A stretch of 64,000 bases of DNA. It comes from Cellulophaga sp. RHA19. GTDB lineage: Bacteria; Bacteroidota; Bacteroidia; Flavobacteriales; Flavobacteriaceae. A program made the position numbers and the translations under genes. Location: contig NZ_PHUL01000001.1 of the NCBI RefSeq assembly GCF_002813425.1, forward strand, positions 3,417,001-3,481,000, read 5' to 3'. The number at the start of each line of letters is the position of its first letter. Within the stretch, counting starts at the first letter, position 1. The notes below the pieces were generated by a model, which saw only the letters and a list, made by a program, of their open reading frames with translations, was not told where the DNA came from and did not search any database. Shown here piece by piece: positions 8,250 through 18,325 of the stretch.

Positions 8250-9614
8250 TTAGTTAATGGTTAGTGTGTGAGAAAGCTTATTTAAACCTTCTAATGCGTT
8301 CCAAGTATCAATATTTGCTAGTTGTATTGCGTATTCTGGCCTGTCTGCCAATTTACTGCTTTGGTCTTCAATTTTTAAAAACAAGTCATATTTTCCTGCT
8401 GGAATTCCTGTTAATGCAACAGACTCATTTAATTGTAAATCTACATTAGGTAACACCTTTCTAACATCAAAATTTAATGCCTTTTTATACAAGGTTCCAT
8501 CTGTAGCTTTAAGTACTAAAAAAGTATTTTTCTGATTATAAACTGGAGCATACCCAACATTACTTATCACTGCATTTAAATTAAAATTACTGCTAGCAGT
8601 TACTTTTTTTTGTAATTCTGCAGATTTTAAAACAAGTCTGTATCCTAACTTTTTTTGAAAATCTACAAAGCAGCTATTATTTCTCCAGACATTAAGCACT
8701 GGGCCATACCAATCTAAGTTTAAATATGTCCATTTTAACAAAGTCATTTCCTCCTCTGCTGTAGCACAACTAGCTGTTGGTATTCCGCTAGGCGGACAAG
8801 TTTCTCCGCCAGTAGGCACAAAACTTGCTTCATCACTAATATAACTTTTTTCAATAGTTACATTCTGATAAGTACCGTAATCATCTACACTAGCTAAAAA
8901 ACAATCGTTATGAAAACCCACACGGGCTATGTCTGTTGTACCGTACCCAACGGTTTCATCTATAGCATTGGTATAATCAAAAACTTCTTGCTTATATTTT
9001 GGTGTTCTTAATTGTATTTTTACTTCTTTAGGAAATACATCTAACAGCTTGTTTACAACAGCTTTTCTACTTTCTGTTGTTGTTAAGTTATTTGTTGAAA
9101 AAGCCCATTCTCCCCATGAGCCAATAAAACCAGCTTGTACAAAAGCTATTACATCTGCATTATCTGACACTATTGGTTTAAGCTGATCTAAGTGGTTTTC
9201 TATTATATTTAATGGAGCATCAGTTTCATCAGAATTACTATTATATGCAAAACGTAAAACACATTTAATTCCTGCTTCCCTTAACCTTTCAAAATCTGTT
9301 TTAATCAGGTTTAACTGAACTTCACTTAAATCTGAATTTTTAAAAGCATCTAAATAGTATAGTCGTAAAATAATAGTAACATTTTCATTTTTTAAACTGT
9401 TTAATGTCACTAAACTTAACGGATCTCCTTCAGAGAGAACACTCCAGCTATGCATAAATCCACGTTCTGGATTAGAAATTACTTCTAAAGATTCTGTATA
9501 TTTTATTTCACTTAACGTGTCATCTGCAATTACCTCATCATCACCAGAAGAACTACTACTACAGCTAATAACCATAATTAATAGTGTTAACGCTAAAATT
9601 CTATTTTTCATCAT
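8250..9614 (-). CDS. DUF4874/DUF4832 lipoprotein, predicted glycosidase-like barrel
   Basis: 454 residues. A lipoprotein signal (NRILALTLLIMVISCSSSSS) gives a surface or periplasmic location. Residues ~40-210 match the DUF4874 pattern: NPERGFMHSW, then TIILRLYYLDAFKNSDLS, and FVQAGFIGSWGEWAFST, where Glu in GSWGEW sits as the acid/base residue does in many clan GH-A barrels. Residues ~230-450 match DUF4832, with a C-terminal beta-sandwich (LNESVALTGIPAGKYDLFLK). Encoded between GH109 (28 bp upstream) and the PKD lipoprotein. Probably acts on the glycan before GH109 or on its backbone; activity not established. Confidence 0.8.
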   Translation of the reverse strand: MMKNRILALTLLIMVISCSSSSSGDDEVIADDTLSEIKYTESLEVISNPERGFMHSWSVLSEGDPLSLVTLNSLKNENVTIILRLYYLDAFKNSDLSEVQLNLIKTDFERLREAGIKCVLRFAYNSNSDETDAPLNIIENHLDQLKPIVSDNADVIAFVQAGFIGSWGEWAFSTNNLTTTESRKAVVNKLLDVFPKEVKIQLRTPKYKQEVFDYTNAIDETVGYGTTDIARVGFHNDCFLASVDDYGTYQNVTIEKSYISDEASFVPTGGETCPPSGIPTASCATAEEEMTLLKWTYLNLDWYGPVLNVWRNNSCFVDFQKKLGYRLVLKSAELQKKVTASSNFNLNAVISNVGYAPVYNQKNTFLVLKATDGTLYKKALNFDVRKVLPNVDLQLNESVALTGIPAGKYDLFLKIEDQSSKLADRPEYAIQLANIDTWNALEGLNKLSHTLTIN

Positions 9615-9642
9615 TTTATTTTTTATAATAGTTAAAAGGGTA

Positions 9643-11001
9643 TTAGTACGTATTTTTTATCCAGTTATATGGTTTTCTTTTAACCCAATTACCTCTTGTA
9701 AAGTCAGGGAAATCTTGAGGTTCACCATTGTTTTCTATAGATGCTTCTGACAAAGGTGTTATGGCGCTCCAGGCAGCTGCATCATAAGCATCCATTGGTG
9801 GTGCTATATTTTTTTTAGCAGCTTCTACAAAAGCATGAATTACAAAAAAGTCCATACCTCCATGTCCAGATCCATTAGCTAAATCGCCAAATTTTTTCCA
9901 TAATGGGTGGTCATATTTTTTTAACCACTCATCTGCTTTATCCCATTTATGAGGCTCTGTTATTTTATCTATATGAATTCTATTACCATCTACTTCCCAT
10001 AAACCATTTGCACCCTGAACTCTAAAACCTAAGGAATAAGGTCTTGGTGAATTGGTATCATGAGTAACAATTATGCTTTCTCCATTAGATGTTTCTATGG
10101 TAGATGTTATTACGTCTCCCAGTTTAAAATTTAATTTTGCATTTGGATGATGTTTTCCTCCGTTCTCTACTATGTAATTATGAAGCCCTACTGCTTTAGT
10201 AGCTGTAGATGTTAGTGTCATAAACCTGTTACCTCTATTAATATCACACATTGCAGCCACAGGTCCAATACCATGAGTAGGGTAAATATCTGCATTTCTT
10301 AATAAGGAGTGTTGTGTTCTCCATGCAGATTCTGATATTCCTTTTTCTCCAAACTCTACACCTTTACCGTAGGGTGTTTTACCATCATTAAATTTTACAT
10401 GTCTTAAGTCATGCTGATAACCACATCTAAAATGTAATAGTTCTCCAAAAACGTTTTGCTTTACCATATTAAGTACAGCCATAACGTCTCTTCTGTAATT
10501 AACATTTTCTAAAATCATTAAATGTGTTCCGGTTTCTTCATGTGTATTAACAAGATCCCAACATTCTTCCATTGTGTTGGCTGCAGACACCTCTAAACCG
10601 GTATATTTACCAGCTCTCATTGTATCTTTTGCCATAAGCGTATGCCACAACCACGGAGTAGAAATAATTACAGCATCTACATTGTTTAAATCTAAAAGGT
10701 TTCTGTAATCATAATCATCTTTACCAAACGTTAAGGGCTTTTTTTGCCCTTTACTTGTAATTTTATTTACTGCAATATCAATTCTTTTAGGGTCAATATC
10801 ACATATTGCAGTTATTGTAATATCGTCCCTTAACAAAAGGTTATCTAAATGGTTAGTGCCGCGTAAGCCTACGCCTATCATACCTATTTTAAGGTTATGA
10901 TGTTTATTATTATTATTAATTCCAAAAGTCAATCCTGGTAAAAGAGATATTCCTGTTCCTAGAATTGTACTTTTTTTTATAAAATTTCGTCTAGAGTCCA
11001 T
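9643..11001 (-). CDS. Glycoside hydrolase family 109 protein, probable alpha-N-acetylgalactosaminidase
   Basis: 452 residues. The N-terminus DSRRNFIKKSTILGTG is a twin-arginine signal, so the folded enzyme with bound NAD(H) is exported by Tat. Residues ~36-160 form a Rossmann fold (KIGMIGVGLRGTNHLDNLL). The Gfo/Idh/MocA C-terminal domain carries THGIGPVAAMCDINRGNRF, LTSTATKAVGLH and GHGGMDFFVIHAF, which match the GH109 group known from Elizabethkingia alpha-N-acetylgalactosaminidase. These enzymes use NAD+ in a transient-oxidation mechanism to release GalNAc. It follows SusD by 118 bp. Some related family members act on other sugars, so GalNAc is likely rather than certain. It is the best substrate clue of the locus. 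Confidence 0.85.
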   Translation of the reverse strand: MDSRRNFIKKSTILGTGISLLPGLTFGINNNNKHHNLKIGMIGVGLRGTNHLDNLLLRDDITITAICDIDPKRIDIAVNKITSKGQKKPLTFGKDDYDYRNLLDLNNVDAVIISTPWLWHTLMAKDTMRAGKYTGLEVSAANTMEECWDLVNTHEETGTHLMILENVNYRRDVMAVLNMVKQNVFGELLHFRCGYQHDLRHVKFNDGKTPYGKGVEFGEKGISESAWRTQHSLLRNADIYPTHGIGPVAAMCDINRGNRFMTLTSTATKAVGLHNYIVENGGKHHPNAKLNFKLGDVITSTIETSNGESIIVTHDTNSPRPYSLGFRVQGANGLWEVDGNRIHIDKITEPHKWDKADEWLKKYDHPLWKKFGDLANGSGHGGMDFFVIHAFVEAAKKNIAPPMDAYDAAAWSAITPLSEASIENNGEPQDFPDFTRGNWVKRKPYNWIKNTY

Positions 11002-11119
11002 TATATTTTCTTAATTATTCTGTGTAATTAGTTGTTGTATTAAAGTGTAATTAATTTAGATATAAGGATTGCCTATTTATCTACAAAATAAACAACCCTC
11101 ACCTACTAAACTAACTGAA

Positions 11120-12601
11120 CTAATTGTAACCTGGGTTTTGTAAAAAAGCACCTTTACCCTCACTTACCTTATCTAGAGAAAAAGGAAAGAGAGCTTTATG
11201 TGGAGCTGTTTGACTAGAAACACCATTTAAATCTATATTATAATCACTGTATTTACCGTGTCTAATTAAATCTGCTCTGTATTGGCCATTTTCACACCAA
11301 TATTCATGAGACCTTTCTAATAGAATCATTTTATTAAATGTATCTATGTCTGCATAATCTGCTAATAAAATTGCATCTAAACCTGCTCTATTTCTAACCA
11401 TATTAACTAAATCTATAGCCTGTTGGCTAGGAGTGTTATTTTTATTAGCCAAAGCTTCTGCCTTAGACAATAAAACATCTGCATACCTATACATTACAAT
11501 ATCTACCGTTGTTATTGCTGTACTTCTGGCTGCATCTTCTGAAATTTTTAATGGTATAGGTCCGTATTGCATAATAGTACCAGGGTTACTTCTATTATAG
11601 GTAACACCATCTGTACCCACATACTCTGCTATAAGATTTGTTTTTCTTATATCTTGCTCTTCAAAAGAATCATAAAATTTCCAAGAGCTTTGTATTGTTC
11701 CCCAACCTGCTCTTCCTGGATAGTTTGATGGTAACACCATTAACTGCCATTGATTTTCGCTGGTACCAGCATAATCTGCAGGTATAGCCCAAATAATTTC
11801 ATTACTATCTACAGGTGCTTGCACATCAAACATGCTCAAATAATCATCCTCTAACTCATAATGGTTCATAGCCATTATTAAATTAGCCTGTTTTTCTACG
11901 TCTGCCCATCTTTTTTCATGCAAATACAGCCTAATTAATAACATACGAGCCATACCCTGACTAAATCTCCCGTATTTAGCTTCTGATGGAGGTAACAAGT
12001 CTGAAGCTGCATCTAATAAATCTTTTTCAATAAAACGCACCATTTCATCATTACTTAACCTAGCTAAAGGTTCTTCACTTAAAGGATTTTTTAATACCTC
12101 TAATGGTGCTACTACTATTGGTCCATACATGTCAAAAAGTTCATAACACAACAGTGCTCTTGCACATTTTATCTCTGCTATTCCAGATATTTTTAAATTT
12201 TCATTAACAGAAGAGTTTTGAATTCTATCAATACTCAATGTCATGCTACTTATTTTATTATAAAAATCATCATAAAAACGGGTTATGCCTCCACTATTTT
12301 GCGCAGTATAACTATGTAATGTAGCTAGTTGTTGAACTCCAAAATCACCTTGAAGAATTTCAGTAGTTGCATCTAAAACAAACATAGTACCTTTTTCAGA
12401 TGTGGAATGGATACCATCAGAATAAGCTCCTCTTAAAGGGTAATAAGCTGCATAAACCAATGATTGGATATCAGCCTCTGAGGTAGGAAAAATATCAGGA
12501 TTAATTTCATCATAATTTACTGACTCTAATTCTGGATTACATGCAAATGATAAAGTTAAACAAGTGCCTAATAATATTAGTTTAATTTTTTTCATAATCA
12601 T
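11120..12601 (-). CDS. SusD/RagB family nutrient-binding lipoprotein
   Basis: 493 residues. Signal IKLILLGTCLTLSFACNPEL with lipobox Cys. The helical TPR-like core and the conserved end are typical: VDIVMYRYADVLLSKAEALA, then VNMVRNRAGLD and LLERSHEYWCENGQYRADLIR. It starts 4 bp after the SusC stop, so the two are translationally coupled. SusD caps the SusC barrel from outside and captures oligosaccharides. Start may be Met1 or Met3. Confidence 0.95.
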   Translation of the reverse strand: MIMKKIKLILLGTCLTLSFACNPELESVNYDEINPDIFPTSEADIQSLVYAAYYPLRGAYSDGIHSTSEKGTMFVLDATTEILQGDFGVQQLATLHSYTAQNSGGITRFYDDFYNKISSMTLSIDRIQNSSVNENLKISGIAEIKCARALLCYELFDMYGPIVVAPLEVLKNPLSEEPLARLSNDEMVRFIEKDLLDAASDLLPPSEAKYGRFSQGMARMLLIRLYLHEKRWADVEKQANLIMAMNHYELEDDYLSMFDVQAPVDSNEIIWAIPADYAGTSENQWQLMVLPSNYPGRAGWGTIQSSWKFYDSFEEQDIRKTNLIAEYVGTDGVTYNRSNPGTIMQYGPIPLKISEDAARSTAITTVDIVMYRYADVLLSKAEALANKNNTPSQQAIDLVNMVRNRAGLDAILLADYADIDTFNKMILLERSHEYWCENGQYRADLIRHGKYSDYNIDLNGVSSQTAPHKALFPFSLDKVSEGKGAFLQNPGYN

Positions 12602-12605
12602 TTTT

Positions 12606-15600
12606 TTAAAATTTTAAGTCTAGACCAACAGTAAAAGTTCTAACATTAGGGTAAGATGCTACTAAATTTGATGTATCTCCACTAACATCAGGATCATAAC
12701 CATTTGTTTCTGGATCTACTCCCTTATAAGGTGTAATAACAAAAATATTTTGTCCGCCTACACGTAATGCTGCACTAGACAAATGTTTACCAAAACAATT
12801 TTTAGGAAATTGATATGATAATGAAATATTACTTAAACGTATAAACCAGGCATCTTGTAAAAAGAAATCACCAGAGTCATATAATGAATAACCAAAATTA
12901 GATCCTGGCCTTGTTGTAGATGGGTTTTCTGGTGTCCATCTATTCAATATATTTCTTAATGCATTTGCACCATTTTTTGCTACACCGTCTGTAGATACCC
13001 CGTAAGTAAAATCTGTTGCATCTATAATTTCTCTACCAAACATTGCATTAAAATGAAAGTTTAATTGAAAGTTTTTGTAAGTAATCATATTACTAAAACC
13101 TGCAATAAAATCTGGGTCTGAAGAACCAAGTAATACAATATCTGCTTCATCAATTTTTCCGTCTGCTTCTCCTGTTCTTTGAAAAATACCATTTTCATCA
13201 ACAATAGGGTTTCCAGATCCGTCTCTTAAATAACCGTTTACATCTTTTAATTTTATTTGACCAGGAAATAAATCTGGTTGTGCAGTTACTACTTCACCTG
13301 CTTGCATTATTCCATCAGATAAATAACTAAACTGCGCACGTATAGGATCATCTACATTTTCATAAACTGCTGGTTTCCAATCCGGAGCCCTTTCTAGCCA
13401 CCTATCATCAAAGGTTGAATAAGTGAATGTACTTTTCCAAGTAAAATTTTTAGTTTGAATATTTACTGTATTTAAAGTAAACTCTATACCTCTACTTTGG
13501 GTTTTTCCAATATTTGCCCAAACTTGATTTATCTCGTTATATGAGTTAATTGGGTTTAAACTTAAAAGGTCTGAAATTTCTTTATCAAAAAGCTCTACAG
13601 ATCCAGAAACTCTATTTTTAAAGAAACCAAAGTCTAATCCTAAGTTTTTTTCTGTTGTTGTTTCCCATTTTAAGCTTGGATTTGCTAACCTTGATGCAAA
13701 AACACCAACTAGTACAGATTCATCAGGATTTAAATAAGCTGGTTTTGCAAAATATGAAGCAAATGCATTACCGCCTATATCTGCATTACCTGTTTGCCCA
13801 TAACCATACCTTAATTTAAGCTGTGATACTTTACCCTTTAAACTTTTCATAAATGGTTCTTCTGCTATATTCCACCCTATTGCCATAGAAGGAAAGATTG
13901 CAAATTTGTTATTTTCTGAAAAATTACTGGAACCATCTCTACGTATTGTAGATGTTAAAATATAACGATCTTTATATATGTAATTTAACCTACCAAAATA
14001 AGATACTATTTTACTAGTAGATTTAGAGGAGCTTACATCTGGCACTCCTGCTCCTGCATTCATATTATTCCATAAAAAAGCATCTGTAATAAAATCATTA
14101 TTAGCTAACGAATTTCCACTAGACTCAAAATTTTGATGAGAGTAACCAGCCAACAAGTTTAAACTATGATCTTCTAAAATATTAGCTTTATAATTTAAGG
14201 TAATGTCTAAAAGTTTATCATTTTTTTGTTCACTAGCTATAGAAGCTCTTCCGTTTTCATTTTCTCCCCATAACGTAGTTCTTGGCAAATAAGTGTTTCT
14301 TACACTTAAGCCCTGGTCTATACCTGCTTGGGTTCTTAAAGTTAAACCCTTTAATGGTTTTACTTCTAAATACACATTTGCTAATGTCCTATCTGTTCTT
14401 GCCTCATCAGATATAGTAAGTAGAGATGCTGGGTTAGGAATTATAGCATAATCTGGATTAGTTGGATAATTACCAAAACTATCTACCTCGTCTATTAACG
14501 GACTATATTGTAATGCAGACCTTATTATTCCTGAGTTTTCAAAAGCTTGCCCACCTAATTGTGTATTTTGATTATTTATTGTACTCTTTGTAAAGCTTAG
14601 ACCAATACTAATTTTATCATTAAATTTTTGATTTAAATTAAAACGTAAAGAAGCTCTTTCAAACTCAGAACTTTTTAAAACTCCTTTATGCTCAAATAAA
14701 TTACCAGACAAATAATATTTAGTAGACTCTGTACCTCCTTTTAATGAAATATTATGTTGTTGTATGCCGCCATCTCTAGTAACTATATCAAACCAATCTG
14801 TTCCTTTACTTGCATTATTTATTTGATCGTCTGAATAAACCCTTGTAAACGGAATACCATTTACAGGATTTGCAATAGCATCCTGTAATGTTCTGTTGCT
14901 ATATGGAGCTACTCTATTTAAAAAAGCCCAATTTTCATAAACAGCTTCATTTCTTAACTGCATATACTCAGGCGCATTTAAAACATCATAATTATTTTCA
15001 TAAGCTTGGTAAGAGTATGATGTGGAATAATCTACTTGCACTTTACCGGCTTTTCCTTTTTTAGTGGTAATAATCACAACTCCGTTTGCTGCCCTGGCTC
15101 CGTATATAGCTGTTGAACTTGCATCTTTTAAAACCTCTATAGACTCTATATCATTAGGATTAAATGAATTTAAAATACCTTGTGTACCACCACTATACCT
15201 GTTACCATCTCCTGGCTCTGTTAATTGAGATATTGGAAAACCATCTACAACAATTAAAGGTTCATTACTAGCATTTATTGATGCTGCCCCACGAATTCTA
15301 ATATCTAAACCACCACCTGGTTGTGCACTATTTTGAATAATTTGTAACCCGGCTGCTTTTCCCTGTAGCGCATGTGCTATTGAAGGTGTAGAAGACAAGA
15401 CTAAATCATCTCCTTTTACCTGAGATATAGCACCTACCAAGTCTTTTTTTCTTTGGCTACCATAACCAACAACTATTACTTCCTCTAAGCTTGTATTATT
15501 TTGTGCTAATTTTACATTAATTACAGTTTGATCTGCCACTAACACCTCTTTACTTACATATCCTAAATAGGTGAAAATTAATGTTGCTGTACCGTTCTCT

Positions 15601-15884
15601 GGAATATTTATTGCATAAATACCATCAAAATCTGTTTCTACCCCAATAGAAGTACCTTTAACCTGAATAGATGCACCGGGTAAAATTTCACCAGCTTCAT
15701 TAGTAACTTTACCTGTTACAATGCTCTGCTGCATATGATTTTTTTCTGTCTTTAGAGCAACAGAAATTTTATTATCAAATGACTTTGCACTAATCTCTAA
15801 AATTGAGAATATTACTAATAATAGAGCCAGATTAAACTTTAAATCATAACTCTTTATGCTTGGCAGCATTTTAAGTTTTTTCAT
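12606..15884 (-). CDS. SusC/RagA family TonB-dependent outer membrane transporter
   Basis: 1092 residues. After the signal there is a CarboxypepD-regulatory-like domain (TGKVTNEAGEILPGASIQ), a TonB-box region (LEEVIVVGYGSQRKKDLVGA), a plug (IRIRGAASINASNEPLIVVD, then ATAIYGARAANGVVIITTKKG-like motif) and a 22-strand barrel ending VRTFTVGLDLKF. Imports the oligosaccharide bound by the adjacent SusD. First gene of a probable operon SusC-SusD-GH109-DUF4832-PKD-NagX. A perfect 16-bp operator and a TATATTAG element lie 157-111 bp upstream, so it is a likely target of the LacI-family regulator. Confidence 0.95.
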   Translation of the reverse strand: MKKLKMLPSIKSYDLKFNLALLLVIFSILEISAKSFDNKISVALKTEKNHMQQSIVTGKVTNEAGEILPGASIQVKGTSIGVETDFDGIYAINIPENGTATLIFTYLGYVSKEVLVADQTVINVKLAQNNTSLEEVIVVGYGSQRKKDLVGAISQVKGDDLVLSSTPSIAHALQGKAAGLQIIQNSAQPGGGLDIRIRGAASINASNEPLIVVDGFPISQLTEPGDGNRYSGGTQGILNSFNPNDIESIEVLKDASSTAIYGARAANGVVIITTKKGKAGKVQVDYSTSYSYQAYENNYDVLNAPEYMQLRNEAVYENWAFLNRVAPYSNRTLQDAIANPVNGIPFTRVYSDDQINNASKGTDWFDIVTRDGGIQQHNISLKGGTESTKYYLSGNLFEHKGVLKSSEFERASLRFNLNQKFNDKISIGLSFTKSTINNQNTQLGGQAFENSGIIRSALQYSPLIDEVDSFGNYPTNPDYAIIPNPASLLTISDEARTDRTLANVYLEVKPLKGLTLRTQAGIDQGLSVRNTYLPRTTLWGENENGRASIASEQKNDKLLDITLNYKANILEDHSLNLLAGYSHQNFESSGNSLANNDFITDAFLWNNMNAGAGVPDVSSSKSTSKIVSYFGRLNYIYKDRYILTSTIRRDGSSNFSENNKFAIFPSMAIGWNIAEEPFMKSLKGKVSQLKLRYGYGQTGNADIGGNAFASYFAKPAYLNPDESVLVGVFASRLANPSLKWETTTEKNLGLDFGFFKNRVSGSVELFDKEISDLLSLNPINSYNEINQVWANIGKTQSRGIEFTLNTVNIQTKNFTWKSTFTYSTFDDRWLERAPDWKPAVYENVDDPIRAQFSYLSDGIMQAGEVVTAQPDLFPGQIKLKDVNGYLRDGSGNPIVDENGIFQRTGEADGKIDEADIVLLGSSDPDFIAGFSNMITYKNFQLNFHFNAMFGREIIDATDFTYGVSTDGVAKNGANALRNILNRWTPENPSTTRPGSNFGYSLYDSGDFFLQDAWFIRLSNISLSYQFPKNCFGKHLSSAALRVGGQNIFVITPYKGVDPETNGYDPDVSGDTSNLVASYPNVRTFTVGLDLKF

Positions 15885-15994
15885 ATCGAGTGGTTTTGTT
15901 ATTTAGTAAATTAATGTAATTACTCTATTTCTTATCTTATTAAAACTACACTTACTATAAGATGTAATATTTTATATTTCATTAATTTATGTAG

Positions 15995-16024
15995 CTAATA
16001 TATGTCAATTAATTTGAAAAACAA
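15995..16024 (-). promoter_or_regulatory. Candidate promoter of the SusC operon
   Basis: On the minus strand TTG (16024-16022) is followed after 19 nt by TATATTAG (16002-15995), close to the Bacteroidota TTG / TAnnTTTG pattern. The operator ends 38 nt upstream of the -7 box, a spacing shared with two other promoters in the window. Confidence 0.55.
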
Positions 16025-16040
16025 GGCAAAAACACAAAAA

Positions 16041-16056
16041 ATGTGTTCGAACACAT
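16041..16056. promoter_or_regulatory. LacI-type operator, perfect palindrome ATGTGTTCGAACACAT
   Basis: The most symmetric copy of the motif, 157 bp upstream of SusC. It sits upstream of the -33 element rather than over the promoter, which suits an activator better than a repressor. Confidence 0.8.
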
Positions 16057-16266
16057 AAAAACTTAAAACTATAAGCAATGTAATAAAAAAATGCACATGT
16101 GTTAATATAAAAACATACAGTATAAACTTATTTTAAACTAGTATTAAACACTAAAAAAAATAATAAAAACCTTGTTAAAAATTATAGTGCATATATACAA
16201 AACAGAAAGAACAGGCTATTATATTAGAATCTTAATTATATTGACTAATAATATAAATGGTTAAAG

Positions 16267-18195
16267 CTAAAATTCCCATTTTACAAATGCTTCCATTGCT
16301 GCATAATAAGATAATCCCAACTGATCATAAATAGATGCAGTTTCTTTATTTCGATCTTCTGCTCGTTGCCAAAACTCTCTACTATCTGCGCCCTGAAAAA
16401 CTACACCATCTTTTTGAGACTGATGTTTAAAAATACCGCGTCTTTTTTCTAATACCTGGTCTGGTCCCATTGGCACAGCCATTTCTATTTCATCTATTCC
16501 CCACTCTTGCCAAGCTCCCCTGTACAACCAAACCCAACAATTGTTCATATATGGTTCTGACTTTAATCTTTTTACTGCTTCAAAAATAGCATCTAAACAT
16601 ACTTTGTGTGTGCCGTGTGGATCTGCTAAATCTCCTGCTGCATAAATTTGATGTGGTTTTATTTGATCTATAAGGTCTATAGTAAACTTAATATCTACTT
16701 CTCCTAAAGGATTCTTTTCTATTGTACCTGTTTCATAAAAAGGAAGGTTCATAAAATGAATTTGGTCATCATTTAAACCTACAAAATAGCTTGTAGCTCT
16801 TGCCTCTCCTTTTCTTATTAAGCCTTTTATATAACGTACCTCTTCTATATCTACTTCACTAGCTTTTTTATTGGCTAAAAATTTAGCCGCTTTAGCAAAA
16901 ATCTCTTCTGCCTTTTTGTCTTCAACAGAAAATTTCTCGTTATAATCGCACACAAAACTAGCAAAACGCAAAGCCTCATCATCTGCTACTGCTATATTAC
17001 CAGAGGTTTGATATGCTACGTGTACTTCATGACCTTGTTCTACCAATCGTTTAAAAGTACCACCCATACTAATAATATCATCATCTGGGTGTGGACTAAA
17101 AATTAGTACTCGTTTTTTTTCTGGTGTGGCACGTTCTGGCCTATTACTATCATCTGCGTTAGGTTTACCACCTGGCCAACCCGTAATTGTATTCTGCAGC
17201 TTATTAAATATTTTTATATTGATGTCGTAAGCCGGACCAGAATCTGCCAACAAATCGCTCATACCATTTTCTATATAATCCGCATCTGTAAGCATTAAAA
17301 TTGGCTTATTTAAATGAAGAGCCAAGCTTAATACCGATTTTTTAATCAACTTATCTGTCCACTCTACTTTTTCTACCAACCAAGGAGTATCTACTCTTGT
17401 TAGTTTAGAAGCCGCTTCTTTATCTAAAACAAATACAGCATTGTTATGTTCTTGCAAAAAAGACGCTGGTACTTTATTTGTTACTTCTCCTTCTACTGAT
17501 TGGGCTATAATATTAGACTTACCCTCTCCCCAAGCCATTAGAATTACTCTTTTGGCTTCCATTATTTTTTTTACTCCTAATGTTATTGCTGTTCTTGGTG
17601 TATTACTTAAACCTCCAAAATCTTTACTTGCTGCAACTCTAGTAATATGGTCTAATGCTACTAATCTTGTTTTAGAGTTTTGCAAAGATCCAGACTCATT
17701 AAAACCTATATGACCATTACCTCCTATACCCAAAATTTGTAGATCTAAACCACCAGCTGCTTCAATTTTAGATTCATAATCACTACAGTATTTAGAGATG
17801 TTTGTTTTGGTTAAAGTACCATCAGGAATATTATAATTTTCTGGTAAAATATCTACTTGGTCTAAAAGTAGTTCTTTCATAAACCTAACGTAGCTGTGTA
17901 TAGAGTCTGGCTCCATAGGGTAATACTCATCTAAATTAAATGTAACTACGTTGTTAAAACTTAGCCCCTCTTCTTTATGTAGCCTCACTAATTCTGCATA
18001 TAAACCTTTGGGCGTAGAGCCTGTAGCTAAACCTAATACGCACCTTTTATTCTCTTTTTGTTTTTCTCTAATTAAATTTGCAATTTCATTTGCTACGGAT
18101 TTTGATGCGTTTGTAGAGTTTTTAAAAACAACCGTATTTATATTTTCAAATCTTTTTTCAAAACCTGTAGCCTTATCAATATTACTTTTTAACAT
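16267..18195 (-). CDS. nagB: Glucosamine-6-phosphate deaminase fused to a PIG-L/LmbE family deacetylase
   Basis: 642 residues, more than twice the length of plain NagB. Residues ~20-270 are NagB: LGLATGSTPKGLYAELVRLH (phosphate binding), VTFNLDEYYPM (catalytic Asp) and GIGGNGHIGFNESGS (catalytic His). Residues ~360-640 are a PIG-L/LmbE domain with the zinc motif FSPHPDDDIISMGG and a later DPHGTHKVC. NagB converts glucosamine-6-P to fructose-6-P and ammonia; PIG-L enzymes remove N-acetyl groups. This fusion layout is known in Bacteroidota. It could deacetylate and deaminate an amino-sugar phosphate in one protein, which is inference. It lies 130 bp after the sugar transporter and before the SusC promoter. 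Confidence 0.9.
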   Translation of the reverse strand: MLKSNIDKATGFEKRFENINTVVFKNSTNASKSVANEIANLIREKQKENKRCVLGLATGSTPKGLYAELVRLHKEEGLSFNNVVTFNLDEYYPMEPDSIHSYVRFMKELLLDQVDILPENYNIPDGTLTKTNISKYCSDYESKIEAAGGLDLQILGIGGNGHIGFNESGSLQNSKTRLVALDHITRVAASKDFGGLSNTPRTAITLGVKKIMEAKRVILMAWGEGKSNIIAQSVEGEVTNKVPASFLQEHNNAVFVLDKEAASKLTRVDTPWLVEKVEWTDKLIKKSVLSLALHLNKPILMLTDADYIENGMSDLLADSGPAYDINIKIFNKLQNTITGWPGGKPNADDSNRPERATPEKKRVLIFSPHPDDDIISMGGTFKRLVEQGHEVHVAYQTSGNIAVADDEALRFASFVCDYNEKFSVEDKKAEEIFAKAAKFLANKKASEVDIEEVRYIKGLIRKGEARATSYFVGLNDDQIHFMNLPFYETGTIEKNPLGEVDIKFTIDLIDQIKPHQIYAAGDLADPHGTHKVCLDAIFEAVKRLKSEPYMNNCWVWLYRGAWQEWGIDEIEMAVPMGPDQVLEKRRGIFKHQSQKDGVVFQGADSREFWQRAEDRNKETASIYDQLGLSYYAAMEAFVKWEF

Positions 18196-18325
18196 CTTCT
18201 AATTTTTTATGTTTGTTTTTATAACAATATAATTGCTGACTAATACGTAGAATTATAACCGTATTAATTTGATACTCTACATTAGTAAACACTGTATAAA
18301 TAGGTAATTGGTTAAATATTTATCA

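Larger units (their letters stand above)
15885..16266. other. SusC promoter region, 382 bp
   Basis: Contains the perfect operator at 16041-16056 and the promoter at 15995-16024. A separate CACATGTG palindrome at about 16095 lacks the TCGA core. No gene and no clear terminator after the NagB/PIG-L gene are seen. Confidence 0.6.

Noticed and set aside
16088..16105. CACATGTG palindrome as another regulator operator
   Set aside because: It has the CACAT half-sites but not the TCGA core or the arm spacing of the other sites.
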